Below the pieces are notes generated by a model. The model worked only from the letters and a program-made list of their open reading frames with translations, did no database searches and was not told the DNA's origin. From JAEUHZ01 sp964552795 (GTDB lineage: Bacteria > Planctomycetota > UBA1135 > GCA-002686595), in NCBI GenBank assembly GCA_964552795.1, contig CAZKIO010000001.1, forward strand, positions 62,001 to 126,000: a stretch of 64,000 bases of DNA. Direction: 5' to 3'. Below, in pieces: positions 8,075 through 15,775 of the stretch (its first letter is position 1; the number at the start of each line of letters is the position of its first letter). The translations under genes and the position numbers were made by a program.

Positions 8075-9085
8075 ATGAACGCCTTCAAGCTCCTCCTGCT
8101 CGCGCTCCTCGTCTTCGCGGCGCCGTCGCTGGCGCACGCTCAGGAGGGCCGACTGCAGGAAGCGCGCGAGCGCTGGGAGCGGCTCGATCCCGCCGACCGC
8201 GAGCGCCTGCGCGAGCGCTTCGAGCGCTACCGGCAGCTCGGTGACGAGCAGCGCGCCTCGCTGGAGCGCCGCGCGCGGTTCCTGCGCGAGACGCAGGGCC
8301 GCGTCGAGGAGCGCCTCTCCGCGCAGGAGCGCGAGCGCCTGGAGCAGCTCCCGCCCGACCGCCGCCGCCAGGTCCTGCGGGACCTCGTGCTGCACGAGTG
8401 CCGCGAGCGCGGCGACCGACTGCACGGCGCGCTGCCCAAGGAGTGGCGCGAGCGCATGGAGCAGGTGCCGCCGTCCGAGCGTCCGCGCGTGCTGGCCGAG
8501 ATGCAGCACAAGATGCGCGAGCGCTCGTCGCGCGGCGCCGTCGAGTGGCTCGGCCGCCGCCTCGACCTGGAGCCCGAGGAGATCCAGCGGCTGCAGGGTC
8601 TGCCCGAGGACCAGCGCATGCAGGCGGTGCTCGATCTGCACCGCCGCGTCGAGCGTCTGGAAGCCGAACGCCGGTCGATTCCGCCCGAGCGCGCGGAGGC
8701 GCTGCGCGCCGTCGCGGAGGCCTTGCGCCCGCGCCCGCAGGACTTCCTGGGCCTCGAGGACCTGTCGCGCGAGGAGCGCCGCGAGCGCGTCGGCGGATTG
8801 GTGCGCGCGCGCGTGATGGAGAGCCTGCGCGCGGGATCGCTGCTGCCGCCCGAGCGCCTCGCCGAGCTGGAGCAGGCCTCGCCGGAGGAGTTCCGCGACA
8901 TGCTGCGCGAACTGCTCCCGCACCGCGGCGACCGCCGACGGGGCCCGGGCAGGCCCGATCACGATCATCCGCCGGGAGAGCGCGGACCGGGCGGGCGCGG
9001 CAAGCCCGATCACGATCATCCACCGGGCGACCGCGGCCGGGAGGAGCGCGGGCCCGGCAAGGCGCCTGCTCCCGGGCCGCGCTAG
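8075..9085 (+). CDS. Secreted DUF3106-like helical protein with His-Asp-His tail repeats
   Basis: 336 residues; begins 2 bp after the anti-sigma stop, so third gene of the operon. Seen: signal peptide (about residues 1-24, cleavage after AHA), then almost continuous Arg/Glu-rich helix with repeated WERLDPADRERLRERFERY-like units typical of DUF3106. The tail carries two copies of PDHDHPPGxRG. Periplasmic helical proteins next to sigma/anti-sigma pairs can act as sensors, like Spy/CpxP-type proteins. The HDH repeats suggest metal binding (inference only). The 18-nt DNA repeats encoding the tail are listed separately. Confidence 0.7.
   Translation: MNAFKLLLLALLVFAAPSLAHAQEGRLQEARERWERLDPADRERLRERFERYRQLGDEQRASLERRARFLRETQGRVEERLSAQERERLEQLPPDRRRQVLRDLVLHECRERGDRLHGALPKEWRERMEQVPPSERPRVLAEMQHKMRERSSRGAVEWLGRRLDLEPEEIQRLQGLPEDQRMQAVLDLHRRVERLEAERRSIPPERAEALRAVAEALRPRPQDFLGLEDLSREERRERVGGLVRARVMESLRAGSLLPPERLAELEQASPEEFRDMLRELLPHRGDRRRGPGRPDHDHPPGERGPGGRGKPDHDHPPGDRGREERGPGKAPAPGPR
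8953..9021 (+). repeat. Two identical 18-nt direct repeats, 51-bp period
   Basis: Identical 18-nt units at 8953-8970 and 9004-9021 encode the two PDHDHP tail repeats. The period is 17 codons, so copy-number change would keep the frame. Confidence 0.8.
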
Positions 9086-9095
9086 CCGCAGCGAG

Positions 9096-9101
9096 TACAC
9101 T
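9096..9101 (+). promoter_or_regulatory. -10-like TACACT
   Basis: TACACT ends 13 nt before the mnmH ATG at 9115 and 10 bp after the previous stop. Confidence 0.45.
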
Positions 9102-9114
9102 GCCTGCCGCTGTC

Positions 9115-10257
9115 ATGCCGCAGGCGGGTTCGAGGATCGCGCTCCCCAGCATCGGCGCGCGGGAACTCCTCGCGGGGCCGCCGTCCGTCGTCGTGGACCT
9201 GCGCAGCCCGGCGGAGTTTGCCGAGGACCACGTTCCCGGCGCCGTGAACGTGCCGCTGTTCGACGACGTGCAGCGCGCGCTGGTCGGGACGCTGTACGTG
9301 CAGTCCTCGCCGCGCCACGCGTTCGACGAGGCGCGCGGCATCGTGCGCGGTCGGATCCGCGAGCTGGTCGCCGGCATCGCGGCGGCCGCGGACTGGACGC
9401 CGCCCGCCGACGACCTCGAGCAGCGTGCGGACGAGCTGATGTCGCCCGGCTTCGAGCGCCTCTCGTCGGAGCTCCTGGGCGCGGAGGACGCGCCCGCGCC
9501 CGCGCGGCCCGTGGTGCTGCACTGCTGGCGCGGCGGCTTGCGCTCGCGCAGCGTGGCGCACTTCGTGCGCGAGCTGGGCCTGGAACGCGCGACGCTGCTC
9601 GAAGGCGGATGGAAGGCCTACCGCGCGGAAGTCGTGCGCCAGCTCGCGACGATGGAGCTGCCGCCGCTCGTCGTGCTGCGCGGCCTCACCGGCGTCGGCA
9701 AGACGTTGATGCTGCGCGAGCTGGAACGCGAGCGGCCGGAATGCGTGCTGGACCTGGAGGCGCTCGCGGGTCACCGCAGCTCGCTGCTCGGCATGGTGGG
9801 CCTCGCGCCGTGCTCGCAGAAGACGTTCGAGAGCCGCCTGGCCGCGCGCCTGCGCGCGCCGCTGGGCGACGTCCTCGTGGTCGAAGGCGAGAGCCGCAAG
9901 GTCGGCGACGTCGTCCTGCCTCCGCGCCTGTGGCAGGCGATGCAGCGCGGCACGAACGTCGAGCTCGTCGCCGGCGTCGAGGAACGCGTGCGCATCCTGT
10001 CGGAGGACTACTTGGCGACCGAGCAGAGCCGCGCCGAGCTGCGCGTGCAGTTGCCGCTGGTCCAGGCGCGCATGCCGGGAGCGACGACGCGGCCGCCGCT
10101 GGTGCAGCTCCTCGACGAGGGCCGCACCGACGAGCTGGTGCGCATCCTGCTGGAGCACTACTACGACCCGCTCTACCGGCACAGCGAGCGCGGGCGCGTG
10201 TGCGCGGCGCGGATCCGCGACCTCGACGAACTGTGCGCGTTCCTTCCGGGGGCGTGA
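9115..10257 (+). CDS. mnmH: tRNA 2-selenouridine synthase (MnmH/SelU/YbbB)
   Basis: 380 residues. Replaces the 2-thio group of 5-substituted 2-thiouridine in tRNA wobble positions with selenium from selenophosphate. Seen: N-terminal rhodanese domain (VVDLRSPAEFAEDHVPGAVN ... HCWRGGLRSRS, active cysteine at about residue 137). A P-loop domain follows (GLTGVGKT near 190), then DLEALAGHRSSLLG, all in the order and length of YbbB. No selD is visible in the window, so a selenophosphate supply elsewhere in the genome is assumed. The next gene may begin with a TTG 1 nt after this stop, which would be a tight operon. Confidence 0.92.
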   Translation: MPQAGSRIALPSIGARELLAGPPSVVVDLRSPAEFAEDHVPGAVNVPLFDDVQRALVGTLYVQSSPRHAFDEARGIVRGRIRELVAGIAAAADWTPPADDLEQRADELMSPGFERLSSELLGAEDAPAPARPVVLHCWRGGLRSRSVAHFVRELGLERATLLEGGWKAYRAEVVRQLATMELPPLVVLRGLTGVGKTLMLRELERERPECVLDLEALAGHRSSLLGMVGLAPCSQKTFESRLAARLRAPLGDVLVVEGESRKVGDVVLPPRLWQAMQRGTNVELVAGVEERVRILSEDYLATEQSRAELRVQLPLVQARMPGATTRPPLVQLLDEGRTDELVRILLEHYYDPLYRHSERGRVCAARIRDLDELCAFLPGA

Positions 10258-10273
10258 GTTGCGCAAGCGCGGC

Positions 10274-11065
10274 ATGGCGGGGAAGGGACCGCGCGTCGTG
10301 CTGTTCCACTGGAACGCGGCGGAGGCGCGCGAACGCATCGAACGCCTCGCGGCCGGCGGCTTCGACGCCGCGTGGCACGACCCCACGACCGGCGGCGCGG
10401 GCTACACCGCGCTCGCCGGGCGGCCGGCCGACGCGTATTTGATCGACCTCGCGCGCCTGCCTTCGCACGGCCGCGCGATCGCCGCCTATCTGCGCCAGCG
10501 CAAGTCGACGCGCCACACGCCGATCGTGTTCGTCGGCGGAGCGCCCGAGAAGGCGGCGGCGGCACGCAAGCTGCTGCCCGATGCCGTGTTCGCGACGTGG
10601 CGCGGAATCGGCGGCGCGCTGCGCCGCGCCATCGCGAGCGGCGCGCGCGCGCCGATCGTGCCCGTGAGCCTGTCGGGCTACTCGGGCACGCCCTTGCCGA
10701 AGAAGCTCGGGGTCCGGCCGGAGACGACGCTGTGCGTGCTGGACGGCCCCGAGGGGTTCGAGCGCACGCTGCGTGCGCTGCCCGCCGGCGCGACGGTGCG
10801 CACGGACGTGCGCAAGCCCGCGGAGCGCGTGCTGTTGTTCGTGCGCTCGAGCGCGCAGCTCGCGCGCGGGTTCGCGCGCGCCCGCAAGGGGCTCGCCGCG
10901 GGCGGTTCGATCTGGATCGCGTGGCCCAAGCAGGGCTCGGGGCTCGCAGGCGGCTTGACCGCGGACGCCGTGCGCGCGTTCGGCCTCGGCCGCGGGTTCG
11001 TCGACTACAAGGTCTGCGCGATCGACGCGACCTGGTCGGGCTTGTGCTTCGCGGCCCGCAAGTAG
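10274..11065 (+). CDS. Receiver-like domain fused to a DUF3052-like domain
   Basis: 263 residues from ATG 10274 (a TTG at 10259 would add five). The first 125 residues have the alternating beta-alpha pattern of a response-regulator receiver: a hydrophobic strand VVLFHW, then AYLIDLARLP with an Asp at the usual phospho-acceptor strand end, then TPIVFVGG. From about residue 130 the SLSGYSGTPLPKKLG motif starts a DUF3052-type domain, a family of unknown function normally found alone. The second half ends with a strand-helix pattern around IWIAWPKQGSGLAGGL. Position after mnmH with 16 bp spacing suggests co-transcription. Function unknown; the fusion is the notable point. Confidence 0.65.
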   Translation: MAGKGPRVVLFHWNAAEARERIERLAAGGFDAAWHDPTTGGAGYTALAGRPADAYLIDLARLPSHGRAIAAYLRQRKSTRHTPIVFVGGAPEKAAAARKLLPDAVFATWRGIGGALRRAIASGARAPIVPVSLSGYSGTPLPKKLGVRPETTLCVLDGPEGFERTLRALPAGATVRTDVRKPAERVLLFVRSSAQLARGFARARKGLAAGGSIWIAWPKQGSGLAGGLTADAVRAFGLGRGFVDYKVCAIDATWSGLCFAARK

Positions 11066-11111
11066 CCTGCTCGCCGCGGAACGGACGTCGGGACGCGAGC
11101 GGATCGCCGGG

Positions 11112-11129
11112 GGGGGCCTGGGAGCCCCT
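11112..11129. terminator. GC hairpin after the DUF3052 gene
   Basis: GGGGC-CTGGGA-GCCCC, extendable by wobble pairs, 47 nt after the stop at 11065. No U tract. Confidence 0.3.
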
Positions 11130-11159
11130 CGAAATGCAACGCCGGGCGGATTGTGGACA

Positions 11160-11216
11160 ATGGGTGCCGGACGACGCCGTGCTCCTGCGGCGCGTCCGCG
11201 GAGGAGAGCCCCATGA
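11160..11216 (+). other. Possible 18-codon upstream ORF overlapping the next start
   Basis: ATG at 11160 opens 18 codons (Arg-rich: MGAGRRRAPAARPRRRAP) whose TGA overlaps the ATG of the VCBS gene as ATGA. No TAnnnT element was found at the expected distance, and chance is a real alternative in GC-rich DNA. Confidence 0.2.
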
Positions 11217-13879
11217 AGCCGTTCGTCGCATTCGCTCCCTTGTTCCTGGTTGCGGCCGCTCCTGCCCAGGAGAGCCGCGCAGCGTTCGACGCGCCGCTCG
11301 TCGTCGGCGGCACGAACACGCGCTTCCAGGCGCTGCTCGACTTCGACGGCGACGGCCACATGGACATCGTCAGTTCGTGGTGGAACAACAGCACCGTCGA
11401 CATCGCGACCATAGGCCTGTGGCACAACGACGGGACGGGCGCGTTCCCCTTGCAGCTCGGCGTGTCGCACACGTTGGCGGACAACACCGTGGCGTACAAC
11501 AGCCCCGTCGTCGGCGGACGCATCGACGTCGACCAGAACGGGCTCGACGATTTCTGGCTGGCCTTCCACGGGCCGAACAGCGGCGAGGTCGTCGTGTACA
11601 CGTCGGGCGGCCTCTCGTGGCCCACGCGCCACCCCGTGCTCTCGTGGGTCGGAGGGCGGACCACGCAGCCGGTCTTCGCCGACTTCAACGGCGACGGCAT
11701 CCTCGACCGCGCGCTGACCGAGGGCTCGGTTCTGCGCATCTGGACGGTCGAGTACTCCGAGAGCACCGGCTGGAGCGCGGTCCAGTGCACCGCTCTCGAT
11801 CTGGGGGCGACGCCCGACCACTGCTTCGCCATCGACGCGAACCAGGACGGCACGACCGACGTCGCGGTCAACGCGGGCAGCACCCTGTTCATCGTTCCGG
11901 TCGTGAACGGCGTGGCCGGCGTGCCGGACGTGCAGTGGCACGGCATCAACACCATGCCGATGCCCATGGCCGGCGACATCGACGGCGACGGGGACCAGGA
12001 CGTGGTCGTGTTCGACATGACGCAGTACGTCGTGGTGCGCCGCACGGGCCGTTCGACCTTCGCGGTGGAGGCCGTGGCGCCCGGCGGCCCCGCGGCGAAG
12101 CTGGCCGACGTCGACGGCGACGGAGACCTCGACGGGATCTGCTGCGGCGGCGGCGGCGGCCCGACGCCGTTGCACAACGACAAGCTCTCGACGTTCCTCA
12201 TCTCGCTGAACGACGGCACGGGCGCGTTCGCGTCCGCCTTCGCGATGCCGGGCCTGGGGTCGGACGAGATCGCGGGGGCGGCGGACCTGGATCACGACGG
12301 CGACGTCGAGCTCGTTGCTGGGCGCTGCATCTACTACGCGCGCGGTCCGATCGTCGGTCCCTGCGCGCTGCCCGCGCCGGTCGCGGATCCCGCGCCGCGC
12401 GCCGCGTACGACTTCGACCGCGACGGCGATCCGGACTTCAACTGCGGGTTGGGGACGCTGATGCGCAACCTCGGCGACGGCACCGTCACGCCGTTCGAAC
12501 CCTACCTGCCGGCGGCGCCGGCCGGGATGACCTTCGCGGGTCCAGGCTACCCGGGAGACTTCGACGGGGACGGGGACGTCGATCTGGTGGTGGCCTTGCT
12601 GCAGAACGGCAGCTTCGTGTCGATGCGGCTTCTGCTGAACAACGGCGGCGGCGGCTACGCCGACGCGGGTGACGCGGGCCCGGTGGGCGTCGACTTCCGC
12701 GCCCTGCCCAGCGGCGACTGGTCGCCGCAGGCCAGCGTCGTGGGGGACAGCGACGGGGACGGCGACCTCGACCTGTTCACGCGCACGCTCTCGGGGACGT
12801 CGCGCCTGTCGCGGCTGTGGATCAACGACGGTTCTGGGCGCTTCGTGCACCAACAGGATTTCCCCAACGAGATCATCCATTTCGTCGGTGAACTGGGCGG
12901 TGCGAGCTACGGAAACCACCCGGACGTGTTCATGTCGGGCTCGGGCGCGACCATCCATTTCGGGCTCGGGATCAACTCGTGGATGGGCCCGACCGGCGGC
13001 GTGCATTTCTCCACCGGCACCGACAATCACACGCGCCGCTTCGTGATCGAGGATCTCGACGGCGACGGCGACAACGATCTCGTCTACGTCTACGGCGGCA
13101 GCAGCACGCAACCGCAGGCCTACGTGGAGTACCAGGGCGGCCCGGGATCGGGCTGGAATGACACGGCCCTGCTGACCAACAACGACTACCAGGCGGGCGG
13201 CAGCATCGATCTCGTCGCAGCCGACGTGAACGGGGACGGCTGGAGGGACATCCTGATCTCGGCGCCGCGCCATGCACGCACGGCGGTCTCGATCCACTTG
13301 CGCAATCCAGGCGGAGTCGGGTTCCAGCAACCCATCCTCCAGACCGTGTACTTCGAATCCAACGGCAGCGTTCCGCCGCGCTACGGCGCCGCTCTCGACC
13401 TCGACGGCGACGGCGATGCCGACTTCGTCGCCGACCGCTGGAACGTGAACCGCGTGTTCCACGGTCCGGAGGCAGGCCGCAGGGTCCAGATGAACGCCGG
13501 CTGGCCTGACGCTTTCGGCATGACGCCGACGCTGGGCGCGAAGGGGCCATTCCGCCTGGGTCTGCCGGCGGAGTTGCGCGTCACCGGCGCGCCGGGCGCG
13601 GCCGCCGGCGTGCTGACCGCCGCCTTCGCGCCGGACGCCGCCCCCGCGTTCCCCGGAACCGGCATGCAGGAGGCGCAGCGCATGCGCATCACGAGCACGG
13701 TCGCGTTCACGACGAGCGGCTCGGCCGCCGTGCCGGGCTCGGGCGCGTGGACGCTGCCGTTCACGGTTCCGGGCTACGTGGCAGGCCGGACCGTGCACTA
13801 CCTCGTCGAGATCCAGGACCCGCTGGCACCGGCGGGGAGCGTGCGCACCAACGCGCTGCGCATCACGTACGGGCCCTGA
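11213..13879 (+). CDS. Secreted VCBS/FG-GAP repeat protein
   Basis: 888 residues. Signal peptide at residues 1-18 (cleavage near APAQ). The body carries about 13 calcium-binding-type DxDGDGxxD loops spread from residue 40 to about 740, e.g. DFDGDGHMDIV, DIDGDGDQDVVV, DLDGDGDNDLVY, each followed by a hydrophobic strand. This is the pattern of VCBS/FG-GAP propeller repeats. The last 130 residues lack the loops and form a separate beta-rich tail without the cysteine module seen in neighbours. Probably exported, with surface binding or structural roles; specific ligand unknown. ATG 11213 has GGAGGAGAG just upstream, one of the clearer Shine-Dalgarno sequences here. Confidence 0.85.
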   Translation: MKPFVAFAPLFLVAAAPAQESRAAFDAPLVVGGTNTRFQALLDFDGDGHMDIVSSWWNNSTVDIATIGLWHNDGTGAFPLQLGVSHTLADNTVAYNSPVVGGRIDVDQNGLDDFWLAFHGPNSGEVVVYTSGGLSWPTRHPVLSWVGGRTTQPVFADFNGDGILDRALTEGSVLRIWTVEYSESTGWSAVQCTALDLGATPDHCFAIDANQDGTTDVAVNAGSTLFIVPVVNGVAGVPDVQWHGINTMPMPMAGDIDGDGDQDVVVFDMTQYVVVRRTGRSTFAVEAVAPGGPAAKLADVDGDGDLDGICCGGGGGPTPLHNDKLSTFLISLNDGTGAFASAFAMPGLGSDEIAGAADLDHDGDVELVAGRCIYYARGPIVGPCALPAPVADPAPRAAYDFDRDGDPDFNCGLGTLMRNLGDGTVTPFEPYLPAAPAGMTFAGPGYPGDFDGDGDVDLVVALLQNGSFVSMRLLLNNGGGGYADAGDAGPVGVDFRALPSGDWSPQASVVGDSDGDGDLDLFTRTLSGTSRLSRLWINDGSGRFVHQQDFPNEIIHFVGELGGASYGNHPDVFMSGSGATIHFGLGINSWMGPTGGVHFSTGTDNHTRRFVIEDLDGDGDNDLVYVYGGSSTQPQAYVEYQGGPGSGWNDTALLTNNDYQAGGSIDLVAADVNGDGWRDILISAPRHARTAVSIHLRNPGGVGFQQPILQTVYFESNGSVPPRYGAALDLDGDGDADFVADRWNVNRVFHGPEAGRRVQMNAGWPDAFGMTPTLGAKGPFRLGLPAELRVTGAPGAAAGVLTAAFAPDAAPAFPGTGMQEAQRMRITSTVAFTTSGSAAVPGSGAWTLPFTVPGYVAGRTVHYLVEIQDPLAPAGSVRTNALRITYGP

Positions 13880-13947
13880 ACATCGCGCCAAGGACAGCTC
13901 CGGCCGCCCGCACCGCGCTCCGCGGCGAGGGCGGCGTTTCCTGCCTC

Positions 13948-13971
13948 GCGCGCCGGGTTTGTCCGGCGCGC
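13948..13971. terminator. 9-bp GC stem hairpin
   Basis: GCGCGCCGG / CCGGCGCGC with a 6-nt loop, 69 nt after the VCBS stop and 15 nt before the next -10-like element. No U tract. Confidence 0.45.
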
Positions 13972-13986
13972 CGCGCGATCTTGGCG

Positions 13987-13992
13987 TAGGCT
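13987..13992 (+). promoter_or_regulatory. -10-like TAGGCT
   Basis: CG-TAGGCT, 36 nt upstream of ATG 14029, directly after the hairpin at 13948-13971. Confidence 0.45.
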
Positions 13993-14028
13993 CGCTGTCG
14001 AGCCCCCCCCGCCCACTCGTCCCACACC

Positions 14029-15762
14029 ATGAGCCGGATGGACATGATGAACACGAGCCTCCTTCACATTCCTGCGGCGCTGGTCCTGGCGCCCCTCGCG
14101 GCGGCCCAGAGCCCCATCGTCCTCGTCCAGGACGGCGATGTCGTCGCCGGCGTCGGCAACGTGACCGCGATCGACGGCCTCGACGTGAACAACTCCGGCA
14201 CCTGGCTGATCCAGGTCGACACCGACTTCACGCCCACGCCGGGCGACGGCGTCGTGCTGATCAACGGCGCACAGTTCGCGCGCGAAACCGACGCGCTCGT
14301 TGCGCCGGCCGGGGCGGGGATCAGCTCCTTCGGCACGATCTCGTTCAACGAGTCGGGGCAGGTCGGCTGGAACCTGAACCTGACCGGCCTGACCACGACG
14401 ACGGACTCGGGGATCTTCCTGGGCAGCTCGCTGCTGATGCAGGAGAGCGCGATCTCCGCAGCGCCGCAGTTCAGCGCCGGCACGCCGTACATCGGGTTCT
14501 TCGGGAGCAAGCTGAACGACAACCTGCAGATGCTGGTCATGGCCAGCGTCGACGACGCGGCGATCGCAAGCAGCGTCGACCGCGCGCTGGTGATCTTCCA
14601 GCTCGACGGGTCGGGCGCCCTCGTGTCGGAGTCCGTGCTGCTGAAGGAGGGCGACTCGATCACCGGCATCGCCGGCGAGACCGTGACCGACTTCGAGACC
14701 AACATCCACCGCTACGTGATCAACGACTCGGGGCAGGTGCTGTCGGTGGCGGACCTGACGGGTCTGGCGGCCAACAACGCCGCGATCGTGCTGAACACGA
14801 CGTCGCTCGTGCGCGAGGGCGATCCGTCGCCGCTCGCGGGCCGCAGCTACGAGAATCTCACCGGGCGCCCGATCGACCTCAACAACAACGGCGACTGGGT
14901 CATGCGCGCCGACCTCACCGGGGCGACCACCGACGACGAGGTGATCGTCAAGAACAACACTACCATCATCGCCCAGGAGGGCACGAGCCTGCCCGGCACC
15001 GGCGGCTTCACGTTCACGTCGTTCGGCTCGGGCGGCGTGCGCATCGACGATGCGGGCAACGTGTTCTGGTACGGCGACTGGAACGACCCGGACACGACGC
15101 GCGACACGGGCATCTTCCGCAACGGCCAGTTGCTCGTGCAGGAGGGCGTGACGATGGCCGGCGGGCAGGTGATCGAGTTCCTGGCCGGCGTCCAGGAGAA
15201 CTTCGCGATCAGCGCCAACGGCCGCTACCTGATCTTCGAGGGCCGGCGCGCGGGCGGTGTCGACGCGGCGTTCCTGCTCGACCTGAACACGCTCGCGACG
15301 CCGTTCTGTTTCGGGGACGGCACCGGGACCGCCTGCCCCTGCGGCAACAGCGGCGCGGCGGGCAACGGCTGCGCCAGCTCGGTCAACGCCAATGGCGCCA
15401 ACATCTCCGTGAGCGGCAACTCGAGCCTCTCCGGGGACACGCTGCTGCTGTCCGGGAGCGGCATGCCCGACAGCTCGGCGCTGTACTTCCAGGGCACGAA
15501 CCAGCAGGCGGGCGGCGCCGGCGTGGTGTTCGGCGACGGCCTGCGCTGCGCGGGCGGCACCGTGGTGCGCCTGAAGACCGTGACGAACGTCGCGGGCGCC
15601 TCGCAGTACCCGCAGGGCGGCGACCCCAGCGTGTCCGTGCGCGGCCTCGTGACGACGCCCGGCACGCGCACGTACCAGATCTGGTATCGCAACGCGGCCG
15701 CGTTCTGCACGCCCAGCACGTTCAACCTGTCGAACGGCGTGAGCGTGAGCTGGGTGATGTGA
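14029..15762 (+). CDS. Secreted NxxG-repeat protein with cysteine-rich C-terminal module
   Basis: 577 residues. N-terminal signal peptide (cleavage near LAAAQS); ATG 14047 is an alternative start that would shorten the n-region. Residues about 30-420 contain irregular tandem units with N-x-x-G cores (DVNNSGTW, SFNESGQV, VINDSGQV, DLNNNGDW, RIDDAGNV, AISANGRY), spaced about 55-80 residues, suggesting a beta-propeller. Residues about 424-577 form the cysteine module (CFGDGTGTACPCGN ... FGDGLRC ... YQIWYRNAAAFC ... FNLSNG). A different N-terminal domain with the same tail suggests the tail is a shared surface or export module (inference). The gene converges with the M28 peptidase, 13 bp away. 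Confidence 0.8.
   Translation: MSRMDMMNTSLLHIPAALVLAPLAAAQSPIVLVQDGDVVAGVGNVTAIDGLDVNNSGTWLIQVDTDFTPTPGDGVVLINGAQFARETDALVAPAGAGISSFGTISFNESGQVGWNLNLTGLTTTTDSGIFLGSSLLMQESAISAAPQFSAGTPYIGFFGSKLNDNLQMLVMASVDDAAIASSVDRALVIFQLDGSGALVSESVLLKEGDSITGIAGETVTDFETNIHRYVINDSGQVLSVADLTGLAANNAAIVLNTTSLVREGDPSPLAGRSYENLTGRPIDLNNNGDWVMRADLTGATTDDEVIVKNNTTIIAQEGTSLPGTGGFTFTSFGSGGVRIDDAGNVFWYGDWNDPDTTRDTGIFRNGQLLVQEGVTMAGGQVIEFLAGVQENFAISANGRYLIFEGRRAGGVDAAFLLDLNTLATPFCFGDGTGTACPCGNSGAAGNGCASSVNANGANISVSGNSSLSGDTLLLSGSGMPDSSALYFQGTNQQAGGAGVVFGDGLRCAGGTVVRLKTVTNVAGASQYPQGGDPSVSVRGLVTTPGTRTYQIWYRNAAAFCTPSTFNLSNGVSVSWVM
15300..15762 (+). repeat. Cysteine-rich C-terminal module, copy 1
   Basis: About 154 codons, six cysteines. 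Shares a long, nearly identical DNA stretch with copy 4 (58955-59414), for example around 15481-15555 versus 59137-59215. Confidence 0.85.
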
Positions 15763-15775
15763 GCGGCGCTGGAGC

